A stretch of DNA of 64,000 nucleotides, from positions 1-64,000 of the forward strand of contig NZ_JBQCHP010000041.1 of assembly GCF_051954575.1 (NCBI RefSeq), written 5' to 3'. The position numbers and the translations under genes are program-made. The notes beneath the pieces are model-generated. The model did no database searches. It saw only the letters and a list, made by a program, of their open reading frames with translations, and was not told the DNA's origin. Positions 41,951-51,857 of this stretch are shown here, piece by piece; position 1 is the first letter of the stretch, and each line of letters opens with the position of its first letter. This DNA comes from Dyella_B sp035690825 (GTDB lineage Bacteria; Pseudomonadota; Gammaproteobacteria; Xanthomonadales; Rhodanobacteraceae).

Positions 41951-44900
41951 ATGAACGATTCTGCCGCCATGGATTCTGTAATCTCCCGTATCAAAGCGTT
42001 GGCTGCGCGTATTGGCGTAAAGGACATCGCGCCGATTGCATTGGAGTCACGTGCGCAATTTCGCCGTCGCGTGAAAGGCACGCTGAGTACCACCGAGGCG
42101 ACCGACCTGTATCGCGAAGCGCAGCGCCAGCTGAAAGACGCTCGATTGTTCGAGGCTAAGCTCATCAGTCGCAGCTCGCCTGCGCTCAAGACCATCAAGA
42201 GCTTGAGCGACAATGCTGAGCGCGTAAACCTGTTGGGATACGAGGATGAATTCGGCGGCCGCGCGTTGCGCTATACGCGTCCCGGCACGGTTTCTTCGAT
42301 GTTCTCGCCGGCGGCTTATCTGACCGAATTGTACCGCGAGGCTCGTAACTTGCACGGGCAGGACAGCCCCTGCCATATCGACAACCGCCGGCCCGATCTC
42401 AAAAGCCTGGTCCTGAGCCAGGACAATATGGACGTGGAAGTGCCTGCGCTGGAATTATGCGACGAGGTGCTGATCAGCAAGGTCGCCACCGTAATGAATC
42501 AGAATGCGGGCACCGTGCTGCGTCATCTTGCCGAGCGCCGGGCAAGTGGGCAGACGCCTTACCACGATCTATATACGCGGGTACGCGAGGGGGTGCGTCT
42601 GAAGGCGCCGACATTCCCCGATGTCGATACGGTGCCGCACGTGCTGGCCGATATCCAATTGCCCCGTGCGGCAACCGAGATGGATATATCGCCGGAGGAC
42701 TGGAGGCTTCTGACGGAAGAGATTTCCCGCGACGATAACGGGGAAATGTTCCTTAGAAATTTCGGCGATGTATCCCCGCACCAGTTGATGAGCGTTTCGG
42801 TGCTGGCGCGCTGGTACCAATGCAGCGCAGAAGACATCAGGACATTGATTGCGGCGCAGCATAGCTACGTGGGTCTGCGGCTACCGATATTGGACTTGGT
42901 TTCGCTCGATGGCGATCGGATTCAATGCCACGGATTCCTGTCATCTTCCGCAAATCCTACGACCGATCTCGGTCCGGATGATGAGGATATTGAAGATCTC
43001 GAATTTGCACACCTTTATCCAAAAGGCGATGGGTTGTTCAGGCTGGTGGTTCGGTTTAAGAATGTGCCAGGAGCAACGGGAACTGGCCGTCAACTCTATG
43101 CAAGGGTGGGTAGCAGCGGTGCTGAGCAACTGGTCAATAGCGGTGACACTTATGTCTGGCCCGATATCACTGGTGATGGCACCATCCGTGGTGTTCCGGT
43201 AGACGCTGAGGGGCAGGTTTTGCCATGCCTGTTGCTTCTTCGCCGTCCAACCAATGCAAACAAGCAACGATATAGCACGGTTTCTTTTGCCAGGGCGACC
43301 GGTACCAATGAGGGCCTTCTCCGTCACTGGCTGCTGCGGTTCAATGTGTTCGTTCGTTTGTGGCGCGCCACTCAGTTCGCGCCACTAGCGTTGCGTCAAG
43401 CGCTGGGCCGCCTTACGAAGGAGGACTACCATGTCTCCGGCGAGGTGCTTGAGCAGTTGGCTCTGGCCAAACGTTACATGCGGCGTTACGGCATTGAGTT
43501 GGATGACGCCATGGTGTTGGGCGGCGCTGCCATATCCGCATTCACTGAGGAAGGTGAGGTCGGTCAATTCGATCGCATTTTCAATTCGCCTCCTTTCAAT
43601 GGTTTCCGTTTGCCAAGAAGCACGTTACATATATCTTTGGATCCATCCAGCGAGAATTATTCGAGGGCGTCATCAACGAACCAGTCGATTTGTGCTGGAT
43701 TAGGTGTGGATGCCTTTGAGTTGTATCTGATGGCGAGGGCAACTGCCTTAAATGTCAATATTAATCACTACTCCCATTGGTATCGAGTTTCGCTGATTGC
43801 CAGAATTCACGGTCTGAGTGTTTTGGATCTGTCGTTGCTGTGGCAAGCCTATGGCTATGCCGGAAACTTTTCTGGCCTGGAATCCCAGCTGCGGCAACGC
43901 ATTGAAACGACCTACCGTGCCGTGCAGGATTTGCGCAGCATGGACGTGACGCCCTATGAACTGTGGGCGATGACCACTGCGCAGTCTGTGACCGTCACGA
44001 CGCCCGAGTTGCGGAATTTTTTGCAAAGCCTACAAGCGATTGAGGTGGGCGTGGACAATGACTTGCCTGCGATGCTGGCACCTGAAGTGGCCGTCTTGTT
44101 GGAGTTGCCCTCCTTGGAGGCGGCGCAAGCCGTATTGCAATGGGTAGATCGGCTTGGGCCGGGCCGGCTCAACCTGCAAGCGTACTGGGACAAAGTAAAG
44201 GCCGGCAAACATGACGATGTGTCGGTTGTTGCGTTTACGTGTGCACTGCTGCAACGGGCATGGGTGGCACGAAAGCTTGCACTGCCGGCATCGGCTTTGT
44301 TGCTGTTCGTCAAGCAGCCGTTGCGGTTGGATCCGCAAGAGGATGAGAGGTTGCTCGGCACGTTGGCTCAGACTGTGATGGCATTGCACCGCTGTGCCCG
44401 GTGGCTAAATGGTCTGGGCGAGGGCGCCACGGCAGCGCTCACCGAGTTCATCGAAGGCAATGGGCTGACGCCACAGGGCTTGGCCACCGCCATCAGGCGG
44501 CAAAGCAACGAGGTTGCAAGCGCGGCCAGCTACGCGAAACTTCGCAACCAGATTCAAGACGATCAACGCCTGGCAAGCTGGACGGAGATCGACGCGGTGC
44601 TGCAATGGTTGTCGCTCGGCGATCTGCTGAGCATGCCGCCCATCGGTATCTCGGAGTTGTTGGATCTCAGTTATGGGGCGGCTGCTGAGGTTGACCCATG
44701 GGGCCGTTGGCAGAAGGTGGCAGACTTTGTACGAGGAGGTTTGACGGAGGAGGAATTAACGGCGCTGGAAGCTATCCGGCTGCCGCGGCTAACAGCCGCG
44801 CTGTGCAGCGCATTGATGTCAGCCGTGGGCTCCAGGGCACTGCCTACAACGGCCACAACCAGCCGAGAGGCGCTGTATGCCTATCTGTTGCTCGACAACC

Positions 44901-47900
44901 TTAACAGTGGACACATCCGGAGCACGCGCATTGCCGAAGCCATTGCCAGCTTGCAATTGCATATTCATCGCGCGCTGACAGGCGTTGAGCAACCCGAGGA
45001 CAGCGCGCCGCTATCCTGGCAATTCTTTATCGACTGGCAGCCATACAACAGCCGCTATGCCACCTGGGCCGGTCTGTCGAAGCTCATTTACTACCCTGAA
45101 AACTATATTGACCCCACAGTCCGGCACGGCCAGACGATGCTGATGACCGAGATGCTGCAGCAGCTTGGCCAGGCGCAATTGAACGTGGATACGGTCGGCG
45201 ACGCCTTCCAGGCGTATCTGACCGGCTTCGAGGAAGTGGCCAACTTGCGCGTAATCAGCGGTTACCACGATGATCTGGACGCCACCAAGGGTAAGACCTA
45301 TTTCGTGGGGCGCAGCGATGCGGGCGAGTATTACTGGCGCAGCGCCGATGAAAACAAGCGCGCTGAGACCGGGGTGTTGCCCGCCAACGCCTGGGCCGAC
45401 TGGCAGAAGATCGGCTGCGCGCCGGCGCCGCATGGCGAGCTGATCCGCCCGGTAGTGTTCAAATCGCGGCTGTACGTTTGCTGGTTGGAGCGGCGGGATG
45501 TGACGCCGCCGGATGACACAGGCCATCTGCCTGAGAAGCGTGAGTATCAACATGAACTCAAGATATCGCATCGGCGCTACGACGGCAGCTGGAGCATACC
45601 TTTAAGCCTTGATGTGCCGGAAAAAGTTGGCGAGATCATTGTTAATGCCGATTCGGCGCTCTATTGCAGCAACTACCATGCGGAAGATGCACTGATCGTC
45701 GTGGTCTACAAGAAGCCCGGCGCAGCAGGCGACGTGCCCGGAGTAGATGGGCTCCATGGGTTCCGTATCCGAAGCGATATGACGGTCGATACGGAACACA
45801 AGAGCGAATATTTCCATGGCATTCTGCAAGTCGTGCCTCATGAGCTCGATACGGCGGAGCTGAAACGCGTCAATAATATTTTGCAGCTAGTAGGTTTTAG
45901 TGTGCCTACTGTCGTGCCGTTCTCTCTGGAATCATCTGGAGGTGGGCAATTGAATGGCCGTATCGACAATATATCGATAACCACGCCAGAGCCCAGTACC
46001 GGAAAGCTATCGATCGGTATGGATGTTTCGTTCGACGCGGTCCTGCCTGGGCCATGGCAGATTCTCGTGGGTTATCTTTCCGCCGATCAATCGAGCGCGA
46101 TCAGGCGATTCAGCAGCGCTCCAGATGGGGTGTGGAATGCGTTGGTCGCAAACGATGGCACCATCCTGCTTCATGGCGTAGCGGCAGGCCCGCCTACAAG
46201 AATCGACATCGACCATCCTGGCGGTACGTCGCAGGCAGATTACGTCGAATATTTTCCGGAACATGGCGGTGTCTATAAATATCGTTCAAACGTAGCAGTA
46301 GGAGCGATACGCTTCATGGATGTAATTCCATCGGGTTGGTTACCCATATCTAAGCGTCTTCTTGAGAGAAACGACCATCTTGCGGAAGATGGCGTATCCA
46401 TCGAATTCGAAATTGATAATGATCTCGTCGTCAAGCGCTACGTTGATCATCAGAGCCCGGACAGCCGTTTTGAACCATGGTGGGCGTATGTCAGGTTTGC
46501 CCGATTTGTAATTGATGTAGACGAGAGGCCTGCGCGCAAAAATATTCCCTTTCAGGTCATTGCGGGGGGCATGTCCGTGTCCAGGCATATACCCGTGACT
46601 GCCCAGATCAACTCCAGCACCAATGTCATCACCTTGGGTACGGCAGATAATGGGGCGCAGTACATGGAGCTGCTGGCGGAGCGGCTGGCGTATCGCACGC
46701 GCCTGAACACCTTGTTCGCACGTAAATTGGTATCGAAGGCGGAAGGTGGCGTCGACGCCATTCTCAATCTACAGACTCAGCAGATACCCGAGCCGCCCTT
46801 GGGGTTGGGGATTTATCTTACGCTGCAACTACCGCGCTATCAGCCGTCGATTCACGGCGATGAACCGTGGGTGAAAATCTACTATTCCTACTTTCTCAAG
46901 GAAAAAGATCAGTATCTCTGCTGGGAGGGCCGTGTCGATCCGTATCGCACAACGGAGGTGACATTGTTCGTGCCTTATCCGGAAGGGGGCTGGGCGCCGC
47001 ATGGAAGCACAGGCAAGCCCGGCCCGCACAATGACGCCAATATCGACATTCAGTACAAGGCGACTGACAGCCTCGCCATATACCACCGTTCTGTCTGGCT
47101 CAGTTACGTACCGGCGTCCAATACCGCGACCATCATGCGACCATCGGCGGAGCTGCCTCTTAATCCGGGCATCGCCGACCGTGTTTTCATCTCCACCCAG
47201 CAAACCGAGCCAATGGATTTTGCGGGTGCCAACGCGCTGTACTTCTGGGAGCTCTTCTATTACGCCCCCATGATGATCGCCCAGCGCATGCTGGACGAGC
47301 AGCGCTTCGACGAGGCCCAGCGCTGGCTCAATTACGTATGGAGCCCGTGCGGCCGCCCGCTGCGCGACGATGATGGGCAGATCGACGACTGGACCAAGCG
47401 GCAGTGGAACGTTCGCCCCTTGCTGGAAGATGTGTCCTGGAATAGCGATCCGCTCGATTCCAGCGACCCGGACGCCGTGGCGCAGCACGACCCCATGCAC
47501 TACAAGGTCGCCACCTTCATGCGCGCGCTCGATATCCTGATCGCACGTGGCGATGCGGCGTATCGCAAGCTGGAGCGCGATACGCTCAACGAAGCCAAGA
47601 TGTGGTACAGCCAGGCGTTGAATCTGCTCGGCGAGCGGCCCTTCGTCGATGCGGATACGGCCTGGGATGCTCCCACTTTGGGCCAAGCCGCCAGCGATAG
47701 CGCGCTGAGCGAATATTGGGCGATGCTGAGCCGGGTTATGCGCGGGTTCGGCGCGGATGAGTCAGGCGATGGTGCGAATGAGCCGTCGGAGCGCTCGGCA
47801 AACAGTCTCTTGAAGGTCTTCGTGCCCGAGATCAATGACATGTTGTTCGGCTATTGGGACACGCTTGCCCTGCGCATGTATAACTTGCGCCACCATCTTT

Positions 47901-49495
47901 CCATTGACGGACAACCGCTGAGTCTACCGATATACGCCACGCCGGCCGATCCCAAGGCGCTGCTGACGGCGGCGGTTGTCGCCGCGGGCGGCGGCAACGA
48001 TCTGCCCAAGGTCGAGGACAACCACGAATGGCGTTTTACCACCATGCTGGACAGCGCCAAGAGCATGGTGTCGCAGCTGATCGGCCTGGGTACGACGATC
48101 CGCCTGTTGATTGATCGCCAGGATGCCGAAGCGCTTGCCATGCTGCTGGGAACGCAGGCGGGCGAACTGATGCTGGACAGTTTGAAGCTGCAGGATCAAA
48201 CGCTCATGGAGTTGGAGGCCGACGAGCAAGCGTTGAAGGAGTCACGCACTGCTGCGACGAACCGCCGCGACCATTATCAGCGGCTTGTCAAAGAGGGGGT
48301 GAGTTTATATGAGGGCCTCGCGGAAGGCGCACTAAGCTTCGCGAAGCTGGCCAAGGTAAGAAGCATGCCATTGGTGTTCGCGATAGCTGCGGCCAAAACA
48401 TTACCTAATAAGCTTGGTTTCACTACAGGTCCTGAAACCTGGGCGGGTACGCCCGTCGCGCTTAAAGATATTTCCGAAGTCGTCAGTGCAATCGCTGAAG
48501 TGACGGGCGATAGGCTCAAAATGGAGGCGGGGTATGAGCGCCGCCGTCAAGATTGGGATCTCGCGCGCAAGAATGCAGAAGGAGAAGTACGTATTTTAAA
48601 CGCCCAGCTGAGAGTCCTGAAAATACGCCAGGAATCGGCGCGCCTGCAAAAAGCGCATCTGGAAACGCAACAGGCACAAACGCAGGCGCAGTTCGCCTTC
48701 CTGCAGACCAAGTTTACCGGCCAAGGCCTGTATAGCTGGCTGCGCGCCCGGCTGGCGACGGTGTTCTATCAGTATTACGACCTGACCGTAGCGCGTTGCC
48801 TGATGGCGCAAAAAGCTTTTCAGCGGGAACTTGACGACGAAACGGCGGATTTCATCAAGCCGGGTGCTTGGCAGGGTAACTGGGCCGGCTTGTCGAGCGG
48901 CGAGACGCTGCTTCTGAATCTGGCGCGCATGGAAGACGCCTACCTGAAGGGTAGTGCCCGAGGGTTGGAGGTGCGCCGCACGGTGTCACTCAGCATGGTG
49001 TATGAAGCGCTCGAAGCGCCGTTCATGCTCGGCGATGCCGTGGCGGCCTTGATCAACGGCAGCACCCAGGCCTATGGCCAGGAGAAGACCGCCGTATCGA
49101 TAGAGGATGGATGCCTGGCAATCAAGCTTTCACTGAAGGATCTGCGTTTGCAGGACGACTATCCGCACTACGCCGGCAAAAAACGCCGAATTAAGCACAT
49201 CGGCGTGTCATTGCCTGGGATGCTGGGGACTTCTCAGGACATTCAGGCCGAGCTTGGCTATAGCGACCATGCCAGTCTGTCAAAGGGCATCCATGCCATG
49301 GCCGTATCGCATGGCGTGCAGGATGACGGTTTGTTCCGCCTGGACTTCCATGACGGCCGCCTTCTGCCGTTCGAAGGCGTCAATGCGGACAGCGGCGTGC
49401 TGGCGTTGAGGTTTCCCAATCCAACCGGCAAGCAGAAGGGAATGCTCGAAAACTTGAGCGATGTCATCCTGCATATCCAATATGTGATTCGGTAG
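41951..49495 (+). CDS. TcA-type insecticidal toxin complex subunit (orphan)
   Basis: TcA subunits form pentameric bell-shaped pores that bind host cells and inject the TcB-TcC cocoon with its toxic enzyme. The 2514-residue length nearly equals Photorhabdus TcdA1 (2516). Domains in order: a VRP1/SpvA-like N-terminus (SSMFSPAAYLTELYREAR near 115-133); a beta-rich insertion near 335-480; a neuraminidase-like region (SWQFFIDWQPYNSRYATWAG near 1020); the ABC-toxin region with WVKIYYSYFLKEKDQYLCWE near 1640; a linker near 1960-2020; coiled-coil pore helices near 2085-2330; and the TcB-binding end near 2345-2514 (RRIKHIGVSLPGMLG, HGVQDDGLFRLDFHDGRLLP, LHIQYVIR). No signal peptide. The ATG at 41951 follows AAGGAG. 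No TcB, TcC, holin or endolysin gene lies nearby. Confidence 0.93.
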   Translation: MNDSAAMDSVISRIKALAARIGVKDIAPIALESRAQFRRRVKGTLSTTEATDLYREAQRQLKDARLFEAKLISRSSPALKTIKSLSDNAERVNLLGYEDEFGGRALRYTRPGTVSSMFSPAAYLTELYREARNLHGQDSPCHIDNRRPDLKSLVLSQDNMDVEVPALELCDEVLISKVATVMNQNAGTVLRHLAERRASGQTPYHDLYTRVREGVRLKAPTFPDVDTVPHVLADIQLPRAATEMDISPEDWRLLTEEISRDDNGEMFLRNFGDVSPHQLMSVSVLARWYQCSAEDIRTLIAAQHSYVGLRLPILDLVSLDGDRIQCHGFLSSSANPTTDLGPDDEDIEDLEFAHLYPKGDGLFRLVVRFKNVPGATGTGRQLYARVGSSGAEQLVNSGDTYVWPDITGDGTIRGVPVDAEGQVLPCLLLLRRPTNANKQRYSTVSFARATGTNEGLLRHWLLRFNVFVRLWRATQFAPLALRQALGRLTKEDYHVSGEVLEQLALAKRYMRRYGIELDDAMVLGGAAISAFTEEGEVGQFDRIFNSPPFNGFRLPRSTLHISLDPSSENYSRASSTNQSICAGLGVDAFELYLMARATALNVNINHYSHWYRVSLIARIHGLSVLDLSLLWQAYGYAGNFSGLESQLRQRIETTYRAVQDLRSMDVTPYELWAMTTAQSVTVTTPELRNFLQSLQAIEVGVDNDLPAMLAPEVAVLLELPSLEAAQAVLQWVDRLGPGRLNLQAYWDKVKAGKHDDVSVVAFTCALLQRAWVARKLALPASALLLFVKQPLRLDPQEDERLLGTLAQTVMALHRCARWLNGLGEGATAALTEFIEGNGLTPQGLATAIRRQSNEVASAASYAKLRNQIQDDQRLASWTEIDAVLQWLSLGDLLSMPPIGISELLDLSYGAAAEVDPWGRWQKVADFVRGGLTEEELTALEAIRLPRLTAALCSALMSAVGSRALPTTATTSREALYAYLLLDNLNSGHIRSTRIAEAIASLQLHIHRALTGVEQPEDSAPLSWQFFIDWQPYNSRYATWAGLSKLIYYPENYIDPTVRHGQTMLMTEMLQQLGQAQLNVDTVGDAFQAYLTGFEEVANLRVISGYHDDLDATKGKTYFVGRSDAGEYYWRSADENKRAETGVLPANAWADWQKIGCAPAPHGELIRPVVFKSRLYVCWLERRDVTPPDDTGHLPEKREYQHELKISHRRYDGSWSIPLSLDVPEKVGEIIVNADSALYCSNYHAEDALIVVVYKKPGAAGDVPGVDGLHGFRIRSDMTVDTEHKSEYFHGILQVVPHELDTAELKRVNNILQLVGFSVPTVVPFSLESSGGGQLNGRIDNISITTPEPSTGKLSIGMDVSFDAVLPGPWQILVGYLSADQSSAIRRFSSAPDGVWNALVANDGTILLHGVAAGPPTRIDIDHPGGTSQADYVEYFPEHGGVYKYRSNVAVGAIRFMDVIPSGWLPISKRLLERNDHLAEDGVSIEFEIDNDLVVKRYVDHQSPDSRFEPWWAYVRFARFVIDVDERPARKNIPFQVIAGGMSVSRHIPVTAQINSSTNVITLGTADNGAQYMELLAERLAYRTRLNTLFARKLVSKAEGGVDAILNLQTQQIPEPPLGLGIYLTLQLPRYQPSIHGDEPWVKIYYSYFLKEKDQYLCWEGRVDPYRTTEVTLFVPYPEGGWAPHGSTGKPGPHNDANIDIQYKATDSLAIYHRSVWLSYVPASNTATIMRPSAELPLNPGIADRVFISTQQTEPMDFAGANALYFWELFYYAPMMIAQRMLDEQRFDEAQRWLNYVWSPCGRPLRDDDGQIDDWTKRQWNVRPLLEDVSWNSDPLDSSDPDAVAQHDPMHYKVATFMRALDILIARGDAAYRKLERDTLNEAKMWYSQALNLLGERPFVDADTAWDAPTLGQAASDSALSEYWAMLSRVMRGFGADESGDGANEPSERSANSLLKVFVPEINDMLFGYWDTLALRMYNLRHHLSIDGQPLSLPIYATPADPKALLTAAVVAAGGGNDLPKVEDNHEWRFTTMLDSAKSMVSQLIGLGTTIRLLIDRQDAEALAMLLGTQAGELMLDSLKLQDQTLMELEADEQALKESRTAATNRRDHYQRLVKEGVSLYEGLAEGALSFAKLAKVRSMPLVFAIAAAKTLPNKLGFTTGPETWAGTPVALKDISEVVSAIAEVTGDRLKMEAGYERRRQDWDLARKNAEGEVRILNAQLRVLKIRQESARLQKAHLETQQAQTQAQFAFLQTKFTGQGLYSWLRARLATVFYQYYDLTVARCLMAQKAFQRELDDETADFIKPGAWQGNWAGLSSGETLLLNLARMEDAYLKGSARGLEVRRTVSLSMVYEALEAPFMLGDAVAALINGSTQAYGQEKTAVSIEDGCLAIKLSLKDLRLQDDYPHYAGKKRRIKHIGVSLPGMLGTSQDIQAELGYSDHASLSKGIHAMAVSHGVQDDGLFRLDFHDGRLLPFEGVNADSGVLALRFPNPTGKQKGMLENLSDVILHIQYVIR

Positions 49496-49551
49496 CGGAT
49501 AAACCGGATGGATTCTGCTCGGCGAATGACCTTCACTTCAAACCTCGCCAC

Positions 49552-50856
49552 TCATGAGTTGCCCGGCCGCCAGCGCGGCCGGGCGCCAGCCTCACGGAAT
49601 AGTGATTCGGCGCGTGCGCTCAACCAGCGGTCGGCAACGGCGATCAGTTCATTTTTTTCATAAAGCAAGGGACACGCGTCGCGTTGCCATGGCGGGATCG
49701 CGCCGGCTTGAAACAGTGAACGAAGATCGCGTGTATATCGATCACCGGCTGGCTTGATCCGTTCGCCGCCGCTGCGCCAGCGTACGGTCAAGGCAATCGG
49801 AAGCGTTGCTTCGGGTTCCAGACTCAAGCGACCACCATCAGGCAAGCGTAGCGGTTGGCCCTGCCATTGCAGTGCCGCGCACGCATCGGTTGCGTGGCTC
49901 GGCGCCATCGCCCATAGGCGATGCTTCCAGACATGCACTTCGGCACCCGCCCATTGGATGCACGGCAGCTGGCCGTCCTGTGCGGTGCATTGGCGTTCGA
50001 TCTGCTGGCGCTGTGCCGTGGTCGGCGCCGGCAATCCCTGCGCGTGCAGCCAATGCGCCAGCAGCGGATCGCGCAGTGCGGCGGGCAGCGCGAGCCAGCC
50101 GCGTACATCGAGGCTGTTGGTGGTGTCGTCGCGCAAGGTTTCCAGCGCAGCGAGCCAATCGTTCTGCAGCGTATCGGCGGCGGCGCGGCACAGCTTGGCG
50201 CTGTGCGTGATGGAGATCGCCGCGTGCGGCCAATGCGCCTTCAATAACGGAATCACTTCGTGCCGCAGGTGATTGCGCGCGAGTTGTCGATCGTCGTTGG
50301 ACGGATCATGGACGCTAGGCAGGTCGTGCGCCTGAACATAATCGAGCAGCAGCTGCCGCGGCACGTCGAGCAACGGTCGCCATACTAGACCTTGTCCCAA
50401 GGGGCGCTCCGCCCGCATTCCTCCAAGACCTTCCGGCCCGGCGCCGCGCAACAGTTTCAGCAATACGGTTTCCGTCTGATCGTCCAGGTGATGCCCGAAC
50501 ACCAGGCGTTCGTCCGCATGCAGGTGTTCGGCAAAGATCGCGTAGCGCGCCTGGCGCGCCGCCGCTTCCAGACCGATGCCGCCGGATAGATCCACCTTGG
50601 TGACGTAGACGTCGCACGGCACGCTCAACGCTGCGCAGAACGCACGGCAATGCGCCGCCCAGCGCGCGCTTTCGGCCTGCAGGCCGTGATCCACATGCAA
50701 GGCTCGCAAGCCGCGCGCACGTGCTGCGGGTGAATGTGCCAGGGCATGCAGCAATGCAGTGGAATCCGGGCCGCCGCTATACGCCACGCACAAGGCGCCT
50801 TCGGGCCGCCCCTGCAGGGCGGCGTCGAGCAGTGTCGGCAAAGTGTTTTGGGCCAT
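49552..50856 (-). CDS. tilS: tRNA(Ile)-lysidine synthetase
   Basis: TilS converts C34 of the CAU-anticodon isoleucine tRNA to lysidine, which sets AUA decoding. The 434-residue product has the PP-loop ATPase motif SGGPDS (27-32), the conserved HHLDDQTETVLLKLLRG and RPLLDVPR, and the C-terminal TilS domain. The ATG at 50856 is chosen; a GTG four codons upstream overlaps the stop of the NYN gene (GTGA), so the two are in any case closely coupled. In many gammaproteobacteria accA and dnaE are nearby, as here on the same strand. A 10-bp GC-rich hairpin lies in the last codons of the gene. Confidence 0.93.
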   Translation of the reverse strand: MAQNTLPTLLDAALQGRPEGALCVAYSGGPDSTALLHALAHSPAARARGLRALHVDHGLQAESARWAAHCRAFCAALSVPCDVYVTKVDLSGGIGLEAAARQARYAIFAEHLHADERLVFGHHLDDQTETVLLKLLRGAGPEGLGGMRAERPLGQGLVWRPLLDVPRQLLLDYVQAHDLPSVHDPSNDDRQLARNHLRHEVIPLLKAHWPHAAISITHSAKLCRAAADTLQNDWLAALETLRDDTTNSLDVRGWLALPAALRDPLLAHWLHAQGLPAPTTAQRQQIERQCTAQDGQLPCIQWAGAEVHVWKHRLWAMAPSHATDACAALQWQGQPLRLPDGGRLSLEPEATLPIALTVRWRSGGERIKPAGDRYTRDLRSLFQAGAIPPWQRDACPLLYEKNELIAVADRWLSARAESLFREAGARPRWRPGNS

Positions 50857-50864
50857 GAGCGCTT

Positions 50865-51617
50865 TCACTCGCGCGCTGCCGGCTTCCGCTTGTTGCGCAC
50901 ATAGATCGCCTTGGGCCTTCCTTCGCCCGGACTGCGCCGATCCAGTTCGAACAGATCGATCGCCGCGATCAGGTCGCTCAGCTTGCCGTAGCCGTAGCTG
51001 CGCGAATCGAAATTCGGGCGCTGCTTGGTGATGATCGAACCCACGCCGCCCAGCCCCGCCCAGCCTTCGTCGTCGGAGGCGGCGTCGATGGCGTTGCGCA
51101 GCAGGTTGATCAGGCCTGCGTCCTTCTTCAGTTGCGCCGGCGAGCGTGGTTGCAACGGCTGTTCTTCGTCCGCCTTGGAAGCGAGGATTTCGGTGTAGAT
51201 GAACTTGTCGCACGCGGCCACGAACGGCTCGGGCGTCTTGCGTGCACCGAAGCCGTAGACGATCAGGCCCGATTCGCGAATGCGCGCGGCCAGTCGCGTG
51301 AAGTCGCTATCGCTGGATACGATGCAAAAGCCATCGAAGCGCCCGGAATAGAGCAGATCCATCGCATCGATGATCATCGCCGAGTCGGTGGCGTTCTTGC
51401 CGCTGGTGTAGCTGAATTGCTGGATCGGCTGGATCGACTGCGTAAGCAGTTGTTCCTTCCAGCTCTTGAGCTGGGTGCCGGTCCAGTCACCGTAGGCGCG
51501 TTTGACATGGGCCGTGCCGTACTTGGCCACTTCGGCCAGCAGGCCGTCGGTGATGGCCGGTTGGGTGTTGTCCGCGTCGATCAGCACGGCGAGTTTGGTG
51601 GCTTGGTCGTTGGCCAT
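50865..51617 (-). CDS. NYN domain (PIN-like) protein with C-terminal LOTUS/OST-HTH domain
   Basis: The 250-residue product has an N-terminal NYN (LabA/DUF88) domain with acidic residues expected of a PIN-like nuclease (AVLIDADNTQ, ATDSAMIIDAMDLLYSG, IVSSDSDFTRLA). The C-terminal part, from about residue 165, looks like an OST-HTH/LOTUS domain (INLLRNAIDAASDDEGWAGL, SRSYGYGKLSDLIAA), which binds RNA in other proteins. It is probably an RNA-processing or RNA-binding factor; the substrate is not known. It overlaps or abuts tilS downstream. Confidence 0.88.
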   Translation of the reverse strand: MANDQATKLAVLIDADNTQPAITDGLLAEVAKYGTAHVKRAYGDWTGTQLKSWKEQLLTQSIQPIQQFSYTSGKNATDSAMIIDAMDLLYSGRFDGFCIVSSDSDFTRLAARIRESGLIVYGFGARKTPEPFVAACDKFIYTEILASKADEEQPLQPRSPAQLKKDAGLINLLRNAIDAASDDEGWAGLGGVGSIITKQRPNFDSRSYGYGKLSDLIAAIDLFELDRRSPGEGRPKAIYVRNKRKPAARE

Positions 51618-51857
51618 GGGCGCAGTCGGCTGGGAGGGCGGAGGGGATGGTAGCGCGTCCGCCGGGGCGCACGGCGGTATCGAATCCGGTCCATGCCTTC
51701 ACCCGTACTTAATCCCGGCAGGTTCAATGTGGGCGCGTCTCGCTAGCCACACGGCGGCGAGGCGATGGGGAAGCAAGCGCGGGCCGCTTCTGCACGGGTC
51801 GATGCGCTGGAAACAAGCGAAATCAGTCGATGAGTCGGGATCAAGGAGGGACCGTCC

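Noticed and set aside
49561..49584. Terminator of the toxin gene formed by GCCCGGCCGC/GCGGCCGGGC
   Set aside because: The stem is perfect but it lies within the end of tilS and has no T run on either strand; not called as a terminator.
49496..51700. TcB or TcC partner downstream of the toxin gene
   Set aside because: Both strands were read; the genes are tilS and an NYN protein with no RHS/YD repeats or SpvB-like domain.
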